64,000 bases of DNA from Paenibacillus sp. MAHUQ-63 (GTDB lineage: Bacteria; Bacillota; Bacilli; Paenibacillales; NBRC-103111): the NCBI RefSeq assembly GCF_028765165.1, contig NZ_JARADB010000008.1, forward strand, positions 62,001 to 126,000, given 5' to 3'. The notes under the pieces were generated by a model. That model was not told where the DNA came from and searched no databases. It saw only the letters and a program-made list of their open reading frames with translations. This document shows, in pieces, positions 25,447 to 33,658 of the stretch. The translations under genes and the position numbers were made by a program. The first letter of the stretch is position 1. Every line of letters begins with the position of its first letter.

Positions 25447-28344
25447 ATGGATCTGATCGATCGCTTGTATCAGAAAATCAACGAGGCTCCATTGTCTCCG
25501 AAAGTGTTGTTGGCCAGATCCTATGCCCAAGGACACCAACTACTCGAGCAGATATGCAAGCGTTATGGAGCTGTCTTTAACGTAGAAGTGCAGACTCTTC
25601 GCGGAATAGTGACCGCAAATACAAAGCCAGAGCTGTTTCGCAGAAAAATCAGTCTGCTTGATGAGGGGCAGGCTGTTTGGGTTGTCCGTGAGTTGATGAA
25701 GCAGTTGGCCATAGAGAATCCAATGACTTATATAAACGAATCGATGTTGAAGCCCGGTATCGTCAATCAGGTGAATCGTGTTATATCCGATATGCGGTTG
25801 GCCGGTCTTCGTGCGGATGAAGTGAAGGCGGAATGTTTTACAAATCTGCTTAAAGGCGAATATTTGAAAAGAATGCTCGCATTCTACGAGACGTATCTGC
25901 GGGAAAATGGACGGACAGATGTTGCCGGATTGGCTGACTACTTGAAACCAGGAGGGGACGAAACCGTCTATCTAGCGCTTGCGCCAACAGGGTGGACGTT
26001 CGTAGAGCGGAATATGATCCACAAGCTTTCGGGTGATCGTCTCTGCTTCCTTGATCCGGATGATCCATTTTATATAAACGAATATTTTTCAACCAATAAA
26101 TTCACGATGTTCTGCGCAACCGGAAGTTTGGCGGAAGTCAGAGAGGGATTTCGAAGAATACTATCGGACCCCGCGGCTCTTGATCGGATGGAAATCATTT
26201 TGTCTGATTATGAGCATTATGCACCCATTATTCACTCGCATGCAGAAGCACTGGGCGTTGAATGTACGCTCTCGAACGGGTTGCCTCTTGTATTTTGTGA
26301 TGCTGGGAAAGCGGTTGTAGGGATACTGGAATGGATTGCAGAAGGTTTCCCGGTAAAGAGGCTTACGGAAATGCTGCGACATGGCTATATTTCGTTCTCA
26401 GATGAACGCTGGTCTCGCACCGATTGGGTTCGCTTGCTGGAGAAGTCCGGTATTGGTTGGGGGAGAGAAAGGTATCTTGCTTTACTTCGTCCAGAACGAC
26501 TGAGTGAGGAAGAGCGGGAGCTAGGCACTGTTTTATTGACTTACTTGAAAGATTGGTTTGATCGGCTGCCCGAAGGCAATGAATGGAATCCATTTAACTT
26601 ATTAAAGTGGGTGACGGATTTTGTTCAGAAGCATGTGCCGGTACGGTCACCGGATGATGCAAACGTAGGAGCAGCGTTGAAGGAGATGACGAAGCGTTAT
26701 TTAGCAAGTCCATCGGAACCCATGCCGATGGAGTTGGCTGTCCAGTACGTGAAAGAGATGTTAGCCGGGATTCGTATTCGCGCCTCAGTAACACCGAAAC
26801 CGGGTGCGATTCAGATTAGCTCCCTACAAAACGGCGGGTGGAGCGGAAGAGAGCGGACTTGGATCTTGGGTATGGATGAGAGAACTTGGAGTATATCTGC
26901 GGTTCAAGACCCTCTTCTCTTGGATGAAGAACGTATTACGCTGTCTAAGCACTTGGAGACTGCCAAGGAACGTGCGAAGAATGTCAGGAACGAACGTGAG
27001 TCCCGGCTGTCTCAAATTCGGGGAGAGATATGGCTAAGCTACTCCTCTTATGATATAGGGGAGCAAAAGAACCAAGGTCCCTCTTTTGAAATGCTTCAAA
27101 TCCTGCGGCTGCAGTCAGGAGATTCGTCATTAGATTTTGGGGCATTGGAGCACTCACTAGGTGAACCCTACAGTGTGATGGATATCATTCATACGACCGG
27201 TGAATCTGCTCCGTTTGACGGAATCGATGCTTGGGCGGGGCGGCTCCAGGAACCGAATAGCAAATCCAAGGATGGATGGCAGGCTATGATGGAAACGTAC
27301 CCTGCTCTTGCCGCGGGTTATAAAGCCATAGCATTCCGATTAGATAAGAAGTTATCAGACTACGACGGCTGGCTGGAGATCGACCCTTCTACAAGCCCTC
27401 ATGGCTTAGATGACGTTCAACGCAGCGATGCTATTAGTGTGAGTCAGTTAGAGAAGTATGCGAGCTGCGGGCTGCAATACTATTTCTACTATGTCTTGAA
27501 GCTTCGTCCGAAGGATGTCTCGGAATTCGACCGGACCCGCTGGCTGCAAGCAAGCGAGAGAGGCTCCTTGCTGCATGATATTTTCAGACGGTATCTGGAG
27601 GACGTTACGGACAAAGGGACGAAACCGGCCCTGCATGACAAAGGCCGACTGGTCGAGATCGCGGAAACCGTAATCCGGGAGAATGCGCTATCCATCCCTG
27701 CCCCTAATCAGCATGTATTCATCAAGGAATGTGAAGAAATCCGGCGGGATATGGAAATATTTTATCTCCATGAAGTCGGCAGAACGGATCAACCCTGCTT
27801 CTTCGAATTAGAGCTCGAGGCGCAGGATGGGGAGCCCATAGGGATTGATTTGCCTGGCGGCATTCATTTTAAGCTGAAAGGCTTTGTCGACCGGGTCGAT
27901 CGGATAGGACCACACGAGTACCGCATTATCGATTATAAAACGGGCAGTACCAGCAAGTACAAGGCTGCAGCATATTTCTGCGGCGGAACACAGATGCAGC
28001 ATGCGATCTATTCGTTTGCTGTAGAGCAGTGGCTCCGCGAAACAGGGAGGGATCCCGAAGCCAAGGTGACGGAGGCGGAATATTATTTTCCAACGGAGCG
28101 TGGACGCGGCGAGAAGGTAAGACGAATTCAGAATCGCAGAGAAGACCTGGCTACTATTATTGCAAAGCTGCTGGAATCTCGGAATCGAGGGATTTATGTC
28201 CCAGCTAAAGATTCGATGGTCTGTGGGTGGTGTGATTACCAAGCCGTGTGCGGATCTCATGCGGAGTGGATGGCGGGCAAACGTGATTCGTCTGTAAATG
28301 CTGATATTCTAAGTACGTTGCTGGAGGTGGAGGGACATGACTGA
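25447..28344 (+). CDS. AddB-like PD-(D/E)XK nuclease with Fe-S cysteines
   Basis: This 965-residue protein has the layout of AddB/RecC-type helicase-nuclease subunits but is shorter than AddB (about 1,160 residues), and its N-terminus has no GxGKT Walker A motif where AddB has one. The C-terminal third is a RecB-like nuclease: GFVDRVDRIG, then IIDYKTGS near residue 826 with the catalytic D and K, then a QMQHAIYSFAVE motif. One Cys in YASCGLQYY near residue 671, together with CGWCDYQAVC near 925, gives the four-cysteine Fe-S clamp of AddB nucleases. It overlaps the next gene by 8 nt. Role: presumably DNA end resection or degradation together with its partner. As an island copy, it is probably a defence or repair accessory and not the housekeeping AddB. 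Confidence 0.85.
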   Translation: MDLIDRLYQKINEAPLSPKVLLARSYAQGHQLLEQICKRYGAVFNVEVQTLRGIVTANTKPELFRRKISLLDEGQAVWVVRELMKQLAIENPMTYINESMLKPGIVNQVNRVISDMRLAGLRADEVKAECFTNLLKGEYLKRMLAFYETYLRENGRTDVAGLADYLKPGGDETVYLALAPTGWTFVERNMIHKLSGDRLCFLDPDDPFYINEYFSTNKFTMFCATGSLAEVREGFRRILSDPAALDRMEIILSDYEHYAPIIHSHAEALGVECTLSNGLPLVFCDAGKAVVGILEWIAEGFPVKRLTEMLRHGYISFSDERWSRTDWVRLLEKSGIGWGRERYLALLRPERLSEEERELGTVLLTYLKDWFDRLPEGNEWNPFNLLKWVTDFVQKHVPVRSPDDANVGAALKEMTKRYLASPSEPMPMELAVQYVKEMLAGIRIRASVTPKPGAIQISSLQNGGWSGRERTWILGMDERTWSISAVQDPLLLDEERITLSKHLETAKERAKNVRNERESRLSQIRGEIWLSYSSYDIGEQKNQGPSFEMLQILRLQSGDSSLDFGALEHSLGEPYSVMDIIHTTGESAPFDGIDAWAGRLQEPNSKSKDGWQAMMETYPALAAGYKAIAFRLDKKLSDYDGWLEIDPSTSPHGLDDVQRSDAISVSQLEKYASCGLQYYFYYVLKLRPKDVSEFDRTRWLQASERGSLLHDIFRRYLEDVTDKGTKPALHDKGRLVEIAETVIRENALSIPAPNQHVFIKECEEIRRDMEIFYLHEVGRTDQPCFFELELEAQDGEPIGIDLPGGIHFKLKGFVDRVDRIGPHEYRIIDYKTGSTSKYKAAAYFCGGTQMQHAIYSFAVEQWLRETGRDPEAKVTEAEYYFPTERGRGEKVRRIQNRREDLATIIAKLLESRNRGIYVPAKDSMVCGWCDYQAVCGSHAEWMAGKRDSSVNADILSTLLEVEGHD

Positions 28345-31300
28345 ATCGTACGGCCTTACGGCACCTGCAGACCAATCTGACCGTGATCGGATCCTGACGG
28401 ATTTAAATACGACTTTGCTTGTTGAGGCAGGGGCTGGATCGGGTAAAACGACCAGTTTGGTTGGCAGGCTTCTGGCATTGATCGAATCCGGCGTTAGTGT
28501 CAGTCAAATCGCGGCTATTACTTTTACCAACAAAGCTGCAGACGAGATGAAAGAACGTTTCCGACTGTCGTTGGAGAAAGCCTATCGAAGATCATTGGAT
28601 GCTTCTTTAGTTCGGGAGCGGTTGTCCGAGGCACTGGGAAATCTTGATCTGATCTTCATCGGAACCATCCATTCTTTCTGTGGATCGCTATTGCGCGAGC
28701 GTCCCATTGAGGCAGGGCTGGATCCATCATTTGTAGAAATGGACGAAGTAAGTGATAAGCAATTCCGCGCGAGTTGTTGGGATGATTACATGGCTGAGCT
28801 GGATGAAGAAGCGCGGTTACAATTCGAAGAGTTATTGTCGCTGCGTGTGGATGTTAATACCCTTAGAGACGTATTTGATCGTGTGTTTTTGTTTACTGAT
28901 GTTGAGCTTCCTTGCGAGGAGCGGGAGCAGCCCAATTTTGACCGAATTCGGGAAACTCTGCTTCCTTTGCTCGATGCTGCAGCGCCCTATATTCCGACGG
29001 TGGAGCCTGAGAAAGGCTGGGATACGGTTCAGAAGCTTGTCAGGCAGACGCATCAGAAGATGCGCTACATCGACTTGTCGGATGATATGCGAATTCTCGA
29101 TATCGCAAAGGAGTTTGACCGCAAGCTCGACGTGACGCTGAATAGGTGGACATCCAAAGAACATGCCGGCGAGATGAAAAAGCTTTTTCCCGATTGGCAG
29201 ATCAACGTACTTTTTCCGTTCCTTCAGGAATGGCGTGAATATATGTATCCGAAGTTGATCCGCTTCGTGCGGCCTGTACTTGATCATTACAAGACACGCC
29301 GATACGCCGCGGGAAAACTGAATTTCCAGGACTTACTCATGGAAGCTGCCAAGCTTGTACGTGAAAATAGTGAAGTAAGAGCGTATTTCGCCGAACGATA
29401 CCAGAGGCTGCTTGTCGATGAATTTCAGGATACGGATCCGATTCAAGCGGAGCTGATGTTTCTACTCACAGGGAGCGCTGAGGTTGAGGTATTCGAGAAA
29501 AACTGGCGGCGGCTTACACCACGGCCAGGTTCCTTATTCGTGGTCGGGGACCCGAAGCAATCAATCTATCGTTTCCGCAGGGCGGATATTTCTATCTATA
29601 ACGAAGTCAAGGCGCGCATCCAGGAGTGCGGTGCGGTTTGTCGTCTAGCAGCTAATTTCCGTTCTGTACATTCCATCGGCGATTACATAAATGGTCAGTT
29701 TGTCGGCAAATTTCCGTCTTCGGAAACGGAGTACCAGGCTGCGTTCGTGAATATGGAGACACGTGCGGACAATCCCAAAGGCGCTTGTAAACCGCCACAT
29801 GGGATATACGTGCTTAATTATCCCAAAATGCCGGGAGGCAAAGCTGCCGTCGCACAAACAGATGCTGAGCAGATTGCAAGATATATATCGTGGGCGTGTA
29901 ATAATGGTAATTTGCAGATTGTAGATCGTGATAGAGGAAACAGAAATGCGGTTCCGAGTGATTTTCTGATTCTGACGAAAACGAGGGAGTTCATCCACCT
30001 GTACGCAGAACAGTTGGATTTGTTCGGAGTACCGGCTGATACTTCGGGCAGTACGACAGTCTATGAGGAACTGCTCGCATTATTACAGCTGGTACGGTTT
30101 TTAGAGGATTCCGCAGATAAACCGGCTCTACTCTCTGTTATCCGCGGAATGCTGTTCGGCTTGAGTGATCGGCAATTATGGACGTATAAGCAGGGCGGAT
30201 TTTCGTTCTCGTTATTTGACTTACCGGCATTGGAGGCTTGCAGGGATGAGGCCAAGGCAGTTGTTACGGTGCTTGGAAAGCTTCAGAAATATAAGGGATG
30301 GGTTCGCACGTTAAGCGCAGCCACCGCATTCAGCCGAATCGTGGATGATCTCGGTGTTCTGCCGTACGTGTCGACGCTGCCGGCAGGCTCTGTTCGTGCG
30401 GGGACATTGGTGAGAATGCTGCAACTGTTACATGGAGATCCTGCGGCGAGTTCAAGCTGGGCGGAATTGTGTCGATTGATTGAGCACATACTCGCGGATC
30501 GAGGGATGGAAACATCGAGCCTTTACGCTGGCGGCAACCAGGCTGTCCGGATTATGAATCTGCATAAAGCCAAAGGACTAGAAGCGCCCGTAGTCTTCTT
30601 AGCCTGTCCCTGCGGGGAGTCTGATCATGATGCGACGCAGTATATAGATCGTTCCGCAGATCCGGCTACAGGTTACTTTACGATAAGTAAATCAATCGGA
30701 GAGTTCAAAACGGAAGTGATCGCTCAACCCTTAGGATGGGGTGAGATGAACGAACGAGAGCGTGCTTTTTCCAATGCAGAGAAAGATCGGTTACTTTATG
30801 TCGCGGCTACACGCCCGAAGCAGATGCTCGTTATAAGCTTGTATCCCGATCAACCGGCGAAGTGCCCTTGGACACCGCTCGTAGATGGGATGAATCTCGC
30901 ACGCGAACTTGATGTGCCGGTGATGAAGCCAGAGAAGAAGACGGAGTTGACCGAGGGGCCGGATTTGCAAAATGTTGCGGAAGTTCGAAAGATGAGGCTG
31001 AATGCGATTAGTGAGCCTACTTACGCAGTCTTATCTGTCACCGGCCAGACGAAAGCAGCCGGCGATACGCCGGAATGGTCCGCGGAAGGCAAAGGAATGG
31101 CGTTCGGAAGTGTCGTTCACCGTACTATTGAGATGCTAGGCAAGGGTTTACCAGAGTCTGAACTCGAGGACACTATACGCTTTTTAGCGGATGAGGAAGG
31201 CATGAATGAGGATCACGTAAGCGAAGCCGCTCGGGTTATAAGAAGCGTAATAGCCAGCGAACTCTGGCAGCGTAGCCAGCGTGCTCGCCGCCGCTTATTC

Positions 31301-31642
31301 GAGGTGCCACTGATGATCCGAAAGAATGCCGGTGAAGTCAGCGTTTCTAGCGATGCTGGGAGTGCCGCGTCAGAGGTTGCGGTCGCAATGGAAGGAACAG
31401 GTTCAATTAAGTATGCCTATGTTCGTGGAGTCATTGACTTCCTCTTCGAGGAAGAGGATGGCTGGGTTATTGTTGATTTCAAGACGGACAGCGTAACAGA
31501 AGAGAAGCTGCAATCATTCATTGACTTCTACCAGCCGCAGGTATTGGCTTATGCGTCAGAATGGGAGCAAACTTTTGGTTACAGGGTGAAAGAAGCGGGG
31601 TTGTATTTTGTTAGTTTACCAAGATACGTAACTGTAAGGTAG
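28337..31642 (+). CDS. AddA-like UvrD-family helicase-nuclease
   Basis: This 1,101-residue superfamily 1 helicase has Walker A AGAGSGKTT near residue 32, motif Ia TFTNKAADEM, Walker B VDEFQDTDP near 360, GDPKQSIYRFRRAD, MNLHKAKGLE (motif V) and YVAATRPKQ (motif VI). A C-terminal RecB-type nuclease follows: RGVIDFL...VIVDFKTD and QVLAYASEW near 1031-1060. All catalytic residues of both activities are present. It begins inside the end of the AddB-like gene (ATGACTGA overlap), so the two subunits form one operon under element copy 2. Its length is close to that of AddA. Confidence 0.88.
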   Translation: MTESYGLTAPADQSDRDRILTDLNTTLLVEAGAGSGKTTSLVGRLLALIESGVSVSQIAAITFTNKAADEMKERFRLSLEKAYRRSLDASLVRERLSEALGNLDLIFIGTIHSFCGSLLRERPIEAGLDPSFVEMDEVSDKQFRASCWDDYMAELDEEARLQFEELLSLRVDVNTLRDVFDRVFLFTDVELPCEEREQPNFDRIRETLLPLLDAAAPYIPTVEPEKGWDTVQKLVRQTHQKMRYIDLSDDMRILDIAKEFDRKLDVTLNRWTSKEHAGEMKKLFPDWQINVLFPFLQEWREYMYPKLIRFVRPVLDHYKTRRYAAGKLNFQDLLMEAAKLVRENSEVRAYFAERYQRLLVDEFQDTDPIQAELMFLLTGSAEVEVFEKNWRRLTPRPGSLFVVGDPKQSIYRFRRADISIYNEVKARIQECGAVCRLAANFRSVHSIGDYINGQFVGKFPSSETEYQAAFVNMETRADNPKGACKPPHGIYVLNYPKMPGGKAAVAQTDAEQIARYISWACNNGNLQIVDRDRGNRNAVPSDFLILTKTREFIHLYAEQLDLFGVPADTSGSTTVYEELLALLQLVRFLEDSADKPALLSVIRGMLFGLSDRQLWTYKQGGFSFSLFDLPALEACRDEAKAVVTVLGKLQKYKGWVRTLSAATAFSRIVDDLGVLPYVSTLPAGSVRAGTLVRMLQLLHGDPAASSSWAELCRLIEHILADRGMETSSLYAGGNQAVRIMNLHKAKGLEAPVVFLACPCGESDHDATQYIDRSADPATGYFTISKSIGEFKTEVIAQPLGWGEMNERERAFSNAEKDRLLYVAATRPKQMLVISLYPDQPAKCPWTPLVDGMNLARELDVPVMKPEKKTELTEGPDLQNVAEVRKMRLNAISEPTYAVLSVTGQTKAAGDTPEWSAEGKGMAFGSVVHRTIEMLGKGLPESELEDTIRFLADEEGMNEDHVSEAARVIRSVIASELWQRSQRARRRLFEVPLMIRKNAGEVSVSSDAGSAASEVAVAMEGTGSIKYAYVRGVIDFLFEEEDGWVIVDFKTDSVTEEKLQSFIDFYQPQVLAYASEWEQTFGYRVKEAGLYFVSLPRYVTVR

Positions 31643-31755
31643 GAGCTATTCCTGTAATGAAGTAATTTGAGCTTTGAACGCAAAAAGCGCCTCTTGTATA
31701 CTGGGAAACGTTCCGACCAAAGAACAAATCCCACATACGAAAAGAAGCACTCAAC

Positions 31756-32663
31756 ATGAAGTATAAACTGAAGCAAAAGCAGAATCAACGTATTACACGA
31801 ATTAAAGAATCCACGTTGGTCGTTGGAGCAGACATCGCGAAGAAAGTTCACGTGGCTCGTGCGGTAGATTTTCGCGGCATTGAGCTAGGGAAGGACTGTA
31901 CGTTTCACAATAATGCGAGCGGACTCATGAAGTTAGCGACGTGGATGAAAGAGCTTAAACAAGTACATGCCAAGACGGAGATCGTCTTTGGAATTGAGCC
32001 CACCGGGCACTACTGGTTCCCGTGATTGACCGCTTCTTCCCGGAGTATACAAGCGTCTTCAAAGTCTGGGAAGGCAAGGCATCGGTTATGACGTTGAGAG
32101 AGTCTCATTGCCCGCCGAGATTGTGGCTAAGGGTTCTAAGGCATCCTGGAACGTTGGAAGACAGATGTGAAGCGTGGAGTAGGCATAAAACGGGCGGAGA
32201 AGCTCGTGGCTACAGCCTCGACCTCGATCGGACTTACAGATGGCGTAGAAGCAGCCCGAATGGAACTGGCCATTCGGTAGCAGGGTTCCTGGCTGAAGTA
32301 GGAGACATCCACAAATACGACCATGGGCAACAAATCATTCGTTTGGCCGGTCTGAACTTGAAAGAGAATAGCTCGGGCAAGAGAAAAGGCAAGACAGGAA
32401 TAAGTAAACGCGGGCGATCACGACTTCGGGCATTGTTGTTTCGGGCTGTGATGCCGATGGTAGCGAAGAATCCTGCCTTCAAGGCATTGCACCATTACTA
32501 TACAACGAGAAGTCGAAATCCGCTCAAGAAGAAGCAGTCCATTATCGCGTTATGTGGAAGGCTTATTCGAATTCTCTTTACATTAGTAACCAAGCAGAAA
32601 GAATACGTTGCAAATGATGTAATGGGGCCGGTTCATCAGATCCAGATACAAGTGGCAGCTTAA
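31756..32663 (+). pseudogene. Decayed IS110-family transposase
   Basis: The first frame (31,756-32,025) encodes the DEDD N-terminus: VVGADIAKKVHVARAVDFRG and IVFGIEPTGHYWFP, then a stop. The sequence resumes in another frame with IDRFFPEYTSVFK. At least two more frame changes follow: LPAEIVAKGSK, then ILERWKTDVKRGVG...IGLTDGVEAARMEL. The last frame carries VAGFLAEVGD, IIRLAGLNLKENSSGK and RLRALLFRAV, the Transposase_20 region with its serine. Relative to intact IS110 transposases, about 100 residues are missing after HYWFP and another block before VAGFLAEVGD. It is certainly inactive. Confidence 0.85.
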
Positions 32664-32885
32664 CAAAGCAAGAACTGTAGAACTTATTGTCCATTTCAAT
32701 TTTTTAACGAAGACAACGGAAGCACTGGAGCAGCCGAAGGATTACATTCCATAAGGGCATCGACCCCGTTTAGGAGCAAGAATCGGCATCCACCCCTTGA
32801 GAGGTAGGACGAAAGAATGTGAGGCATAGACCCAGCGTGACATGGGAGGGTAAACCCCGAGGGTGAATGTGGATATCCAACTGTG
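32664..32885 (+). mobile_element. Non-coding right end of the IS110 element (possible bridge-RNA region)
   Basis: Downstream of the transposase lies a GC-richer, structured stretch: GGGCATCGACCCCG, CATAGACCCAGCG, GACATGGGAGGG and TAAACCCCGAGGG. It lies in otherwise AT-rich debris. In the IS1111 group of IS110 elements the bridge RNA is encoded in such a 3' non-coding end. Assignment is by position and repeated GCATNGACCC/GGG motifs; the exact element end is not visible. Confidence 0.5.
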
Positions 32886-33658
32886 CGATCGTATTGAATT
32901 ATTCACAGTTTTGGAATCTGATACCCTAAGCTCTGTTCCCGCCTACGCTCTGATATCAAACAGTAGCACAGGATACATCCTTCGCTATTATCGCTCAATC
33001 TGTTGACGTTGAAATATTGAGATTACGTGAGAAAAAAAGGAGAAGATAGGAAAAAAGGAAAAAAACAGGAGAAAACATTACTTTATAGTGGGAGGATAAA
33101 CGTGTTAGATATCAAGAACGTTTGGGCAAATGTGTTGACCCACGATGGAGGAGTATTTCGCTAAATAAGCGGCGGTGAATTTACTTAACGAGTGAAGGGA
33201 AAGCACTTAAAAGGACCATCTTACATTTACGTGATTCTCATGGATAAACGGATTCATTATAATCAATAAGTAAAATAAAGGGTTATTAATTTCTGGAGGA
33301 AATTTGCTCGAAAAGTCGAATTTATAATACTAATGAACTAATTGCTCATAAAATTACCAATACTAGATTTACTTATGGAGAAGATATGAATGAACTACAG
33401 AACATGCACCATACCCATATTAATCCGAGAAAACTGGTTAGGGCTGATAAACTACTATAGTATTCAGCTTAGCAAGTAATATTCGTCGGACAACGGCTGG
33501 CTATATTTTAAACCCTTTTTTATGGAAAAAGGCTTTGTGAGATTTAAGAGAATTACTTTATCGAAGTGGTATACTTAAAAATGTAATTATCATTATGTGA
33601 TTTTAATCTCTGTATTGAAATATTCAAGAGTTCTTCCAGATAAACGAGGTGTGATATT
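32886..33658. other. Gene debris ahead of the defence island
   Basis: About 770 nt contain only short ribosome-binding-site-headed fragments and stops. Besides the relic at 33,102-33,269 there is a 24-codon ORF (ATG near 33,385, MNELQNMHHTHINPRK...). No intact gene is present. The promoter of the helicase cassette presumably lies in the last 150 nt, but no convincing -35/-10 pair or copy of the repeated element is present. Confidence 0.5.
33102..33269 (+). pseudogene. Relic of a small gene
   Basis: GGGAGG precedes GTG 33102, which opens VLDIKNVWANVLTHDGGVFR then a stop. Further on, another frame reads LKGPSYIYVILMDKRIHYNQ and a stop at 33,269. The two pieces look like the N- and C-terminus of one small protein with an internal deletion and frameshift. 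No function can be assigned. Confidence 0.45.
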
